A stretch of DNA of 64,000 bases from Capillimicrobium sp035565675. GTDB taxonomy: Bacteria; Actinomycetota; Thermoleophilia; Solirubrobacterales; Solirubrobacteraceae. Made by a program: the position numbers and the translations under genes. Each line of letters begins with the position of its first letter. Position 1 is the first letter of the stretch. Below, one piece after another: positions 26,842-34,529 of this stretch. The notes beneath the pieces were generated by a model, which was not told the origin of the DNA, made no database searches, and was given only the letters and a program-made list of their open reading frames with translations. The DNA lies in contig DATMSA010000056.1 of assembly GCA_035565675.1 (NCBI GenBank), positions 49,950 to 113,949 of the forward strand, in the 5' to 3' direction.

Positions 26842-28350
26842 TCAGTCGGCGGACGTCGTCGCGGGCGGGGCCGGCTGCGCCGGCGTCCGGCGCGACGTCG
26901 CGCGGTGGAGGACGAGCGCGGGGAGGATCGCGACCGCCGTGAGCGCCACCGTCCACCAGAACGTGTGCGCGAACGCGGCGTTCAGCGGCTCGGCGAGCTG
27001 GGCGCGCGCCTCCGGCGGGACGTTGCGCGCGCTCTCGAGGCCGGCGTCCCCCGCGGCGGGGACCTCCTCGTGGATCTGGCTCGACAGGACGACGGCGAGC
27101 ACCGCCGTGCCGATCGAGCCGCCGACGCGCTGGATGACGTTCAGCGCGCTCGTCGCCCGCGGCACCGCGGCCGGCTCGAGCGCCGCGTACGCGGCCGCCA
27201 TCGTCGGCATCATCGCCGAGCCGAGCGCCATGCCGCGGAAGAACAGGATCACCGCGATGAGCCAGAACGGCGTGTCGGGCGTGAGCAGCGCCAGCGGGAT
27301 CGTCGCGGCCACCATCAGCGTCAGCCCGGCGAGCGTGACCCGGCCGCCGCCGATCCGGTCGGTCAGGCGCCCGACCGGGGGCATGACCAGGGCCGCGCCG
27401 AGCCCCTGTGGCGCCATCAGCAGGCCCGCGTCCAGGGCGGTCTGCCCGCGCGCGACCTGGAAGAGCAGCGGCAGCAGGAGCATCGAGCCGAAGAAGGCGA
27501 CGCCGAACAGCAGCACGGTCGCGGCGGCCGACGCGAACGCGACGTTGCGGAAGAGGCGGACGTCGATGAGCGGGCGCGGCGAGCGCAGGGAGTGCACGAC
27601 GAACGCGGCGATCAGGGCCAGGCCGCCGGCGAGCGGCAGCCACGCGGAGGGCGAGCCGACCCCGGCGTGGCGCGAGGTCTCCGCGAGGCCGAAGACGGTC
27701 AGCCCGAGGCCGGGGGAGAGGAGCGCGAAGCCGCGCCAGTCCAGGCGGCCCGGGTGGTCGGAGGGGTTCGTGCGCGGCAGCCAGCGCAGGCCCATGACGA
27801 TCCCGGCGGCGCCGATCGGCGCGTTGACGAAGAAGATCCAGCGCCACGACATGTGGTCGACGATCAGCCCGCCCAGGACGGGGCCGAGGACCGGGCCGAG
27901 CAGCATCGGCACGCCGATGATGCTCATGACCCGGCCGACGCGCTGCGGCCCGGCCGCCTGGGTGATGAGGATCATCCCGATCGGCATGACCATGCCGCCG
28001 CCGAGCCCCTGCAGGACGCGGAACACGATCAGCGACTCGAGGTCCCAGGCCGCGCCGCAGAGGACCGACCCGGAGACGAACAAGACGACCGAGGTCAGCC
28101 ACACGCGCCGCGCGCCGAAGCGCTCGGCGGTCCAGCCGGTGAGCGGGATGACGACCGCGAGCGCGAGGAGGTAGCCGGTGGCCACCCACTGCACGTCGTT
28201 GAGCGGCGCGTGCAGGTCCTGGCTGAGCGCGTCGAGGGCGACGTTGACGATCGTCGTGTCGAGGATCGACATGAACGCGCCGACCACGACGACCGCCGCG
28301 ACGACGAGCAGATCGCGGTCCAGCCCCGGGGTGCGATCGCCGTTCGACAC
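26842..28350 (-). CDS. MFS transporter, DHA2 (14-TMS) drug:H+ antiporter family
   Basis: 502-residue EmrB/QacA-type exporter with ~14 predicted helices. Motif D1 LDTTIVNVALDAL in helix 1, motif A-like GWTAERFGARRVW after helix 2, motif C-like GVPMLLGPVLGPVLGG in helix 5. The helix-1 Asp needed for proton coupling is present. GTG start at 28350 follows TAACCT on the complement; an inverted TTAGC/GCTAA repeat at 28360-28371 overlies this promoter. Substrate unknown. A second DHA2 paralogue lies 1.5 kb away. Confidence 0.92.
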   Translation of the reverse strand: MSNGDRTPGLDRDLLVVAAVVVVGAFMSILDTTIVNVALDALSQDLHAPLNDVQWVATGYLLALAVVIPLTGWTAERFGARRVWLTSVVLFVSGSVLCGAAWDLESLIVFRVLQGLGGGMVMPIGMILITQAAGPQRVGRVMSIIGVPMLLGPVLGPVLGGLIVDHMSWRWIFFVNAPIGAAGIVMGLRWLPRTNPSDHPGRLDWRGFALLSPGLGLTVFGLAETSRHAGVGSPSAWLPLAGGLALIAAFVVHSLRSPRPLIDVRLFRNVAFASAAATVLLFGVAFFGSMLLLPLLFQVARGQTALDAGLLMAPQGLGAALVMPPVGRLTDRIGGGRVTLAGLTLMVAATIPLALLTPDTPFWLIAVILFFRGMALGSAMMPTMAAAYAALEPAAVPRATSALNVIQRVGGSIGTAVLAVVLSSQIHEEVPAAGDAGLESARNVPPEARAQLAEPLNAAFAHTFWWTVALTAVAILPALVLHRATSRRTPAQPAPPATTSAD

Positions 28351-28359
28351 CCGGAAAGG

Positions 28360-28371
28360 TTAGCTCGCTAA
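28360..28371. promoter_or_regulatory. TTAGC-GCTAA inverted repeat at the DHA2 promoter
   Basis: TTAGCTCGCTAA (28360-28371) is an inverted repeat with arms TTAGC and GCTAA around two bases. It overlaps the acyl-CoA synthetase stop and lies at about -10 to -21 from the exporter start codon. MarR-type operators are of this form; the MarR gene at 31393 is the nearest candidate (inference). Confidence 0.45.
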
Positions 28372-29837
28372 GGATTCGCGGAAGGAGGCGTCGGCTCGCC
28401 CTCCTCGCGCAGCAGCGCCCGGCGGATCTTGCCGCTCGCCGTCTTGGGCAGCTCGCCGGCGAAGTCGACGACGCGCGGGTACTTGTACGGCGCGGTCGTC
28501 GCCTTCACGTGGTCCTGCAGCTCGCGGGCGAGCGCGTCGCTGGGCACGAAGCCGTCGCGCAGCACCACGACCGCGCGCACGATCGAGCCGCGCTCGTCGT
28601 CGGGCGCGGCGACCACGGCTGCCTCGGCCACCGCCGGATGGGCGACGAGCGCCGACTCCACCTCGAACGGGCCGATCCGGTAGCCGGCGGAGATGATCAC
28701 GTCGTCGGTGCGGCCCTCGAAGTAGAGGAACCCGTCCTCGTCGGCGTGCACGCGGTCGCCGGTGCGCCACGGGCGGTCCCGCGGCGCGTCGCCGTCGCCG
28801 AGGTAGCCGCCGAAGAACGTCGGCACCGTCGACGGGTCGGCGACCAGCTCGCCGTCGTCGACCCACAGCTTCACGCCCGGCAGCGGGCGGCCCATCGACC
28901 CGGGCCGCACCGGCTCGTCGAGCGGGGCGCCGGTCATCTGCCCGGTCTCGGTCTGCCCGTAGCCGTCGCGGATCCACAGGCCGGTGACCTCGTGCCAGGC
29001 GCCGAGCACCTCGGGGTTGAGCGCCTCGCCGGCGGCGACCGCGCCGCGGAGCGCCGGCAGCGGGCGCAGCGTCGTGCGCTTGGCGATGACGCGGTACTCG
29101 GTCGGCGCCATGCAGAGCACGTCGACGCGCTCGCGCTCGAGGATGTCGAGGCGGCCGGCGGGGTCGAAGCGCTCGTCGTGCAGCAGCGCGCTGGCGCCGC
29201 GGATCCACGGGGCGACGAACACGTTGCGCGCCGACTTCGACCAGCCGCTGGCTGCCGTGCACCACACGAGGTCGCCGGGCCGGGCCGCGAGCCAGTGCTC
29301 GGCCTGCAGCGTCTGGCCGGCCAGGTAGCGCTGCGTGTGGACGACCGCCTTCGGCTCGCCCGACGTGCCGCTGGTGAAGATGATCACGGCCGGGTCGCCG
29401 GGTCCCAGGTCGGCGGCGGGGGCGGCCTCGCCCTCGCGCCACAGCGCGTCGTCGGGCACGAGCGCGACGGCCACGTCGGCGCCGGCGCCCTCGAGCTCGC
29501 CGCGGTTGCGCTCGTCGGCGACCACGAGGCGCGGCCTGGCGACCGCGATCCGCAGCGCCAGGTCCTTGGCGCGGAGCTGCTCGTTGCAGGGCAGCGCGAC
29601 GGCGCCCAGGCGCCAGCACGCGACCATCGTCATGACCCACTCGGGGCGGTTGCCGATCAGCGTCATCACGACGTCGCCGCGCCCGACGCCGCGCCGCGCG
29701 AGCGCGCCGGCCAGGCGCGCCGCGCCGTCGGCGATCTCGCCGAAGCGCCACTCGCGGCGGCGGCCGTCGCGGGCCAGCTCGACGAGGGCGACACGGTCGG
29801 CCGGGGCGCGGTCGACGACGTCGCGGGCGAAGTTCAT
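28368..29837 (-). CDS. Acyl-CoA synthetase, AMP-forming (MACS/benzoate-CoA-ligase-like)
   Basis: 489-residue ANL-superfamily enzyme that activates a carboxylic acid to its CoA ester through an acyl-AMP. AMP-binding P-loop IIFTSGTSGEPKAVVHT, YGQTETGQMTG, WRTGDRVHADEDGFLYFEGRTDDVI and the C-terminal catalytic lysine in LPKTASGKIRRALLR are all present. CTAASGWSKSARNVFVAPW resembles medium-chain/aromatic acyl-CoA synthetases. Divergent from the second DHA2 exporter across a 75-base gap with an inverted repeat, so it may be co-regulated by the MarR protein. Acid substrate unknown. Confidence 0.9.
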   Translation of the reverse strand: MNFARDVVDRAPADRVALVELARDGRRREWRFGEIADGAARLAGALARRGVGRGDVVMTLIGNRPEWVMTMVACWRLGAVALPCNEQLRAKDLALRIAVARPRLVVADERNRGELEGAGADVAVALVPDDALWREGEAAPAADLGPGDPAVIIFTSGTSGEPKAVVHTQRYLAGQTLQAEHWLAARPGDLVWCTAASGWSKSARNVFVAPWIRGASALLHDERFDPAGRLDILERERVDVLCMAPTEYRVIAKRTTLRPLPALRGAVAAGEALNPEVLGAWHEVTGLWIRDGYGQTETGQMTGAPLDEPVRPGSMGRPLPGVKLWVDDGELVADPSTVPTFFGGYLGDGDAPRDRPWRTGDRVHADEDGFLYFEGRTDDVIISAGYRIGPFEVESALVAHPAVAEAAVVAAPDDERGSIVRAVVVLRDGFVPSDALARELQDHVKATTAPYKYPRVVDFAGELPKTASGKIRRALLREEGEPTPPSANP

Positions 29838-29870
29838 GGGCGAGGAGCCTAGACGGCCCCAAAGTAGTTT

Positions 29871-29899
29871 GCTAGCATAACATTCGCCAGCAAACGAAA
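29871..29899. promoter_or_regulatory. Inverted repeat in the synthetase/DHA2 divergent promoter
   Basis: GTTTGCT and AGCAAAC arms, 15 bases apart, occupy the divergent gap just before the second DHA2 gene. The enclosed TTGCTAGCAT is itself palindromic. Likely operator for the MarR regulator encoded behind that exporter. The local AT content is higher than the surroundings. Confidence 0.55.
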
Positions 29900-29912
29900 G
29901 CCCCGCCTCCTC

Positions 29913-31379
29913 GTGACCCCCTCCACCGACTCCCGCACCCCCATCGAGCGCCACGTCTGGCTCGTCGCCGCCGTCGTCGGCATGGGCTCGGTCATGTCGA
30001 TCCTCGCCGTGACCATCGTCAACGTCGCGCTCGAGTCGCTCAGCACCGAGCTGCACAGCCCGCTCGACGACATCCAGTGGGTGGCCACCGGCTACCTCCT
30101 CGGCATGGGCGCCGTCATCCCCGTCAGCGCGTGGATCAGCGCGCGCTTCGGCGCCCGTCGCGCGTACCTCGCGTCGCTCGCCCTCTTCGTCCTCACGTCG
30201 CTGCTGTGCGCCGTCGCCTGGTCGGCCACGTCGCTCATCGCCTTCCGCGTCCTCCAGGGCGCCGCCGGCGGCCTCACGCTCCCGCTCGGCCAGATGATGC
30301 TCGCCCACGCCGCCGGCCCGCACCGGCTCGGGCGCGTCATGAGCGTCATCGGCGTGCCGATGGTCATCGGGCCGATGATCGGGCCGATCGTCGGGGGGCT
30401 CCTCATCGACCAGCTCAGCTGGCACTGGATCTTCGTCATCAACATCCCGTTCGGGATCGCCTCGCTCGTCATGGGCCTCAAGCTGCTGCCGCGCGACGCG
30501 GCCACGCACGCCGCCGGGCGCCTCGACGTCACCGGCCTGGTGCTCCTGTGCACCGGCGTCCCCGCGGTCATCTACGGCCTCTCGCGCACCTCGGCCGCCG
30601 GCGGCTTCCTCTCGACGACCGTGCTGGTGCCGACGCTGGCCGGCCTCGCGCTCATCGCCCTGTTCGCCCGTCACGCGCTGCGCCGCGACGAGCCGCTGCT
30701 CGACCTCCGCCTCATGGGCCAGCGCGGCTTCGCGGCCGCCAGCGTCGCCACCTTCGCCTCCGGCGCGGCCCTGTACGGCGCGATGCTGCTGCTGCCCCTC
30801 TACTTCCAGGGCGTCCGCGGACAGGACGCGCTGCACGCCGGCCTGCTGCTGATCCCGCAGGGCCTCGGGTCCGCGCTGTCGATGGGCATCGCCGGGCGCC
30901 TGGCCGATCGCGTCGGCGGCGCGCGCGTCGCGGTCGTCGGCCTGACGACGATGACGCTCGCCACGGTGCCGCTCGCGTTCCTCACCGCCGACACCTCGTA
31001 CTGGCTCATCTCGGCCGTGCTGTTCGTCCGCGGCCTCGGGCTCGGCGGCGGCGTCATGCCGCTGATGGCCGCCTCGTTCGCCACGCTGCGCCGCCCGTCC
31101 GACATCGCGCACGCCACCCCGCAGCTCAACGTGCTCCAGCGCGTCGGCGGCTCGGTCGGCACCGCGATCCTCACGGTCGTCCTCACCAGCCGCCTGGGCG
31201 TCGCCCCGGACCTGGACGCGGCGGCGGCCGCCTTCGACCACGCCTACTGGTGGGCGGTCGGGGTCAGCGCGCTCGCCGTGCTGCCGGCCCTGTACCTCGC
31301 GCGCCTGGAGCGCCGCGCCCGCGGCACGGACCGGCGTCCCGTCGCCACGGCGCCCGAGGAGCCGATCGTCGCCGCCTAG
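29913..31379 (+). CDS. MFS transporter, DHA2 family paralogue lacking the helix-1 Asp
   Basis: 488-residue 14-helix exporter closely similar to the one at 26842. Helix 1 motif D1 reads MSILAVTIVNVALESL, where the paralogue has MSILDTTIVNVALDAL: the proton-coupling Asp is Ala and the following Thr is Val. Other motifs are intact (SARFGARRAYLAS, GVPMVIGPMIGPIVGG). GTG start at 29913, immediately after the inverted repeat. Followed by a MarR regulator after ~13 bases, a common exporter-regulator pair controlled by the exported drug or aromatic acid. Confidence 0.92.
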   Translation: MTPSTDSRTPIERHVWLVAAVVGMGSVMSILAVTIVNVALESLSTELHSPLDDIQWVATGYLLGMGAVIPVSAWISARFGARRAYLASLALFVLTSLLCAVAWSATSLIAFRVLQGAAGGLTLPLGQMMLAHAAGPHRLGRVMSVIGVPMVIGPMIGPIVGGLLIDQLSWHWIFVINIPFGIASLVMGLKLLPRDAATHAAGRLDVTGLVLLCTGVPAVIYGLSRTSAAGGFLSTTVLVPTLAGLALIALFARHALRRDEPLLDLRLMGQRGFAAASVATFASGAALYGAMLLLPLYFQGVRGQDALHAGLLLIPQGLGSALSMGIAGRLADRVGGARVAVVGLTTMTLATVPLAFLTADTSYWLISAVLFVRGLGLGGGVMPLMAASFATLRRPSDIAHATPQLNVLQRVGGSVGTAILTVVLTSRLGVAPDLDAAAAAFDHAYWWAVGVSALAVLPALYLARLERRARGTDRRPVATAPEEPIVAA

Positions 31380-31392
31380 CATGGGACGCCTC

Positions 31393-31836
31393 ATGCCCCA
31401 GCGCACCGACGTCGAGGTCATCGAGGATCTGCGCGCGGCCCTGCGCGAGTTCCTCGCCGCCCAGCGTCGCCTGCGGGGCCGCGACGCCCAGCGGCCCGGG
31501 CTGACGTTCTCCCAGCACGCCGTCCTGCGCGTGCTCGCCGACGGCGAGGAGCACTCGGCCGGGGAGCTGGCGGCCGCGGCCGACCTGACCCCGGCGTCGA
31601 TCACGAAGATGCTCGACGGCCTGTCGCGGGCGGGGCTGCTGGAGCGCGTGCCCGACCCCGCCGACCGCCGCCGCGTCGGCGTGCGGATCACGCCGGCCGG
31701 CCGCGAGGCGTTCGACGCCAAGAACCGTCAGATCACCGCGGCCTGGGCCGAGGTGCTCGAGGGGGCCGATCCCGCCGAGATCGACGGGATGGCCTCCGCG
31801 ATGCGACGGCTCGCAGCGCTGTTCGACACGCTCTAG
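31393..31836 (+). CDS. MarR family transcriptional regulator
   Basis: 147-residue winged-helix regulator: TFSQHAVLRVLADGEEHSAGELAAAADLTPASITKMLDGLSRAGLLERVPDPADRRRVGVRITPAG includes the recognition helix and the DxRR wing typical of MarR. ATG at 31393 is preferred because TAGCAT (31377-31382) lies 10 bases upstream; an in-frame ATG at 31381 would add four residues. Cotranscribed with or just behind the DHA2 exporter and probably its repressor, acting on the repeats at 29871 and perhaps 28360. Confidence 0.9.
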   Translation: MPQRTDVEVIEDLRAALREFLAAQRRLRGRDAQRPGLTFSQHAVLRVLADGEEHSAGELAAAADLTPASITKMLDGLSRAGLLERVPDPADRRRVGVRITPAGREAFDAKNRQITAAWAEVLEGADPAEIDGMASAMRRLAALFDTL

Positions 31837-31885
31837 CGCCGCCGCGGACGGGGCGCGACGCGTCCGTGCGCCGCGCCCCCGCGAC

Positions 31886-33664
31886 TCACCGGCTCTCCGC
31901 CAGCGAGAACGTCCCGACGAGGCGCTCGAGCTCCTCGGCGGTGCGGGCCAGCTCCTGGGCCGACGCGGCGATCTGCTGCGTCGAGGCGCTGGTCTGCTGC
32001 GTGGAGGCCGACACCTGCTGCGTCGACGCCGAGGACTGCTCGGCGACGGCGGCGACCTCGTTGGTGGCCTCGGCGATCGCGGCGATGCGCGACCCGACGT
32101 CCGAGACCGCGGCGCTGATGCGCTCGAACGCCTCGCGCGCCTGCTCGACCGTGAGCGAGCCCTGGCTGGAGCGCTTGGAGCCCTCCTCGACCAGGTCGAC
32201 CGTCCGCGACGTCTCGCCCTGGATCTGATCGATCAGGGACGAGATCGTGCCGGCGGCCTGCTGGGACTCCTCGGCCAGCTTGCGGACCTCCTCGGCGACG
32301 ACCGCGAAGCCGCGGCCCTGCTCGCCGGCGCGGGCGGCCTCGATCGCGGCGTTGAGCGCGAGCAGGTTCGTCTGCTCGGCGATGCCGGAGATCGTCGAGA
32401 CGATCCCGCCGATCTCGTCCGACTTGCCCGCCAGCGAGCGCATCGCCTCGGTGATCTGGCCGGTCGACTCGGTGAGGGCCTGCATGGCCTCGGTCGCCTC
32501 GACCGACGTGCGCGCGCCCTGGTCGGCGAGCTCGCGCGCCTCCTGGGCGGCGATCGCCGTCTGCTCGGCCGTGACGCGCGCGTCGTCGACCGTCTTGACC
32601 TGGCGCTCGGCGCCCGCGGCGACCTCGCCGACCGCGTGGGCGATCTCGCCCACGGCCCGGCCCGCCTCGTCGGAGGTGTTGGCCATCTGCTGGCTGGCCT
32701 CCGCCAGGTTGGCGGCGGTCTGCGACATGCGGCCGACGACCTCGCGGACGTTGGCGATCATCGTCGAGAACGCGCGCCCGAGCGCGTCGCGCTCGGACTT
32801 CGGCTCGACCTGGGCGGTGAGGTCGCCCTCGGCGACGCGGCGGGCCGCGCCGGCCAGGTTGCGCTGGTAGTCGATGACGCCGCGGAACGCGTCGGCCATC
32901 TGGCCCAGCTCGTCGCGCGAGCGCAGGGTGATCTCCTGCTCCACGTCGCCCTCGGCCAGGCCGTTGGCGGCCTCGACCATCTGCTTGGTGGGCTTGCGGA
33001 TGCTGCGCGCCAGCAGGAAGCCGACGAGGCCGGCGACGATCAGCGCGGCGATGCCGAGGATCAGCATCAGGCGCTTGGCGGCCGCGGTGTCGTCCTGGAC
33101 CTGCTTCGCCGCGTCGGCCGAGCGCTTGGCGATGGAGGCGGCCAGCTGACCGGTGATCGCGCTCGTCTGCTCGGCGAACTTCGGGTTCTCGATCGCGATC
33201 TCGTTGCCGCGATCGAGGTCGCCGGCCTGGTAGGCCTTGAACATCTCGGCCTCGTTGGCCATGAACTGCTCGATCGGCTTGCCGATGTCGTCGAAGAGCT
33301 TGCGCTCCGCGGGCGTGAGCTGCGCGCGGATGGCGTTCAGCTCGGCGTCGCTCGTGCCCTCCAGCGACTTCATGAACTGCTCGTGGGCCTCGAGGCCCGG
33401 ACCGGACTGCAGGGTGTCACCGGCCTGGGCGTACGCGGCGATGGTGGTCGCCAGGTTCTGCATACCGGCGATCTGCGTCTGGAAGCCGCGGAAGCCGTCA
33501 TTCAGGGTCGCGAGCTGCGAGACCTGCTTGGAACCGTCACGGGCCTGACCCAACGAGACCCAGCCGACGACCACGACGGCGGCCAGCAGCGCACAGACGA
33601 CGCCGAAGCTGGCGATGAGACGGGCCGCGATGGACCAGTCGGAAATGCGTCGAAGGTGAAGCAA
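31886..33664 (-). CDS. Methyl-accepting chemotaxis protein
   Basis: 592-residue chemoreceptor. A first transmembrane helix (LIASFGVVCALLAAVVVVGWVSL), a ~170-residue four-helix-bundle extracellular sensor, a second helix (LMLILGIAALIVAGLVGFLLA), a HAMP domain, a second HAMP-like segment and a long coiled-coil signalling domain. The hairpin tip IAEQTNLLALNAAIEAARAGEQGRGFAVVAEEVRKLAEES is nearly invariant and binds CheA/CheW. The C terminus has three 7-residue repeats (SASTQQV, SASTQQT, SASTQQI). TTG start at 33664 is supported by AAGGA just upstream. No other chemotaxis or flagellar gene is in the window. Upstream lies a sigma-28-like -10. Confidence 0.92.
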   Translation of the reverse strand: MLHLRRISDWSIAARLIASFGVVCALLAAVVVVGWVSLGQARDGSKQVSQLATLNDGFRGFQTQIAGMQNLATTIAAYAQAGDTLQSGPGLEAHEQFMKSLEGTSDAELNAIRAQLTPAERKLFDDIGKPIEQFMANEAEMFKAYQAGDLDRGNEIAIENPKFAEQTSAITGQLAASIAKRSADAAKQVQDDTAAAKRLMLILGIAALIVAGLVGFLLARSIRKPTKQMVEAANGLAEGDVEQEITLRSRDELGQMADAFRGVIDYQRNLAGAARRVAEGDLTAQVEPKSERDALGRAFSTMIANVREVVGRMSQTAANLAEASQQMANTSDEAGRAVGEIAHAVGEVAAGAERQVKTVDDARVTAEQTAIAAQEARELADQGARTSVEATEAMQALTESTGQITEAMRSLAGKSDEIGGIVSTISGIAEQTNLLALNAAIEAARAGEQGRGFAVVAEEVRKLAEESQQAAGTISSLIDQIQGETSRTVDLVEEGSKRSSQGSLTVEQAREAFERISAAVSDVGSRIAAIAEATNEVAAVAEQSSASTQQVSASTQQTSASTQQIAASAQELARTAEELERLVGTFSLAESR

Positions 33665-33704
33665 GGGATCCTTCCCTAGGAAAGAGGGACGTGTGTCGTC
33701 TCTG

Positions 33705-33712
33705 TTATCGGC
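33705..33712 (-). promoter_or_regulatory. GCCGATAA, sigma-28 (FliA/SigD)-like -10 element
   Basis: Complement of 33705-33712 is GCCGATAA, the exact consensus -10 of flagellar sigma-28 promoters, about 40 bases upstream of the chemoreceptor start. A good -35 at the standard spacing is not evident (TCCAAGGG against TAAAGTTT). Confidence 0.5.
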
Positions 33713-33737
33713 ACCTCCGTGTGCCCTTGGAGGAGGC

Positions 33738-33765
33738 GAGCGGGCGCCTGGACGGACGCCCGCTC
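33738..33765 (-). terminator. GC hairpin downstream of the YciE-like gene
   Basis: Perfect nine-base arms GAGCGGGCG (33738-33746) and CGCCCGCTC (33757-33765) with a ten-base loop, starting 8 bases after the YciE-like stop in its direction of transcription. No U-tract. Confidence 0.65.
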
Positions 33766-33772
33766 AGGTTTC

Positions 33773-34447
33773 CTACGAGGCGGCGCGACCGCGCGCGCGT
33801 GCCGCGCCCGCGCGCGATCCGCGCGTGCGCGCGCCACGCGTGGAACCCGTCGACTTCGTCGACCTCGACCTCGACCTGACGGTTCGGGTTGAGCCCGCGG
33901 GCTTGCGCTCGCGCGGCGGGATCTCCTCGGTGACGACGGCCTTCGTCAGCACCGGGATCTGGCGCTCCAGGAAGGCGGCCATCCGCTCCTCCTGGCGGCG
34001 GTGCTCGCGCGCGAGCTTGGCGGTGTCCTTGTCGCCGAGCGCCTCGGCGAGCGTCTCGATCGCGATGTAGGTCGCGATCTCCTCGTGCTCGTTGAAGTAC
34101 TCGGTCTTGGCGTTCTTGAGCATCTTCTCGGCCTCGCCGGTGCCCCGCAGCGCGTGCATCTGGCCCTTGGCCAGCGACAGCGCCTTGTTGGCCACCGTCT
34201 GCGCGGTGTCGGCGACCTCGGCGACGACGCCCAGCTCGGCCTTGCCGCCGAGCTGCTTGATGCGGCGCTCGAGGGCGCGCGACTGCGCCTTCGTCTCCTT
34301 CAGGTGCTCCTGGAGGCGCTTCTTGTACGGCGGGCGCGTCGTCATCTTGATGTGCGCCTGAAGGGCCGTCTCCAGCTCCTTCTCCTTGCCGTAGGCCTCG
34401 TTGAGGTACTGGATCAGCTTCAGCTCACGTGCGGTCGTCTCGGGCAT
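33773..34447 (-). CDS. YciE/DUF892 ferritin-like protein with basic Ser/Arg-Gly tail
   Basis: 224 residues. Residues ~1-170 form the four-helix ferritin-like DUF892 domain: ELKLIQYLNEAYGKEKELETAL, HLKETKAQSRALERRIKQLGG, NAKTEYFNEHEEIATYIAIETLAEALGD and LAREHRRQEERMAAFLERQIPVL supply the Glu/His di-iron ligands. The last ~45 residues are a disordered cationic tail (TRTVRSRSRSTKSTGSTRGARTRGSRAG) reminiscent of histone-like or Dps N-tails. Family members are general-stress proteins of uncertain chemistry. A role binding DNA or RNA through the tail is inference. ATG at 34447; divergent from an acyl-CoA dehydrogenase. Confidence 0.85.
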   Translation of the reverse strand: MPETTARELKLIQYLNEAYGKEKELETALQAHIKMTTRPPYKKRLQEHLKETKAQSRALERRIKQLGGKAELGVVAEVADTAQTVANKALSLAKGQMHALRGTGEAEKMLKNAKTEYFNEHEEIATYIAIETLAEALGDKDTAKLAREHRRQEERMAAFLERQIPVLTKAVVTEEIPPRERKPAGSTRTVRSRSRSTKSTGSTRGARTRGSRAGAARARGRAAS

Positions 34448-34491
34448 GAACGGGGAACTACCCGCACAGAGCGCGCCCGAACGCTCGTATC

Positions 34492-34504
34492 CTGGTTGGA
34501 CCAG
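34492..34504. promoter_or_regulatory. CTGGT-ACCAG inverted repeat before the acyl-CoA dehydrogenase
   Basis: CTGGTTGGACCAG: five-base arms around TGG, directly after a -10-like TATCCT (34488-34493). Possible repressor site for the dehydrogenase; short, so weak. Confidence 0.35.
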
Positions 34505-34529
34505 AACTCGAGGTGGAGGACCCGAACTC

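Noticed and set aside
24121..28371. 1416-codon plus-strand frame over the protease and first exporter
   Set aside because: Apart from the first ~35 codons, which are the 5' part of the frameshifted regulator, it is the antisense of two well-supported genes.
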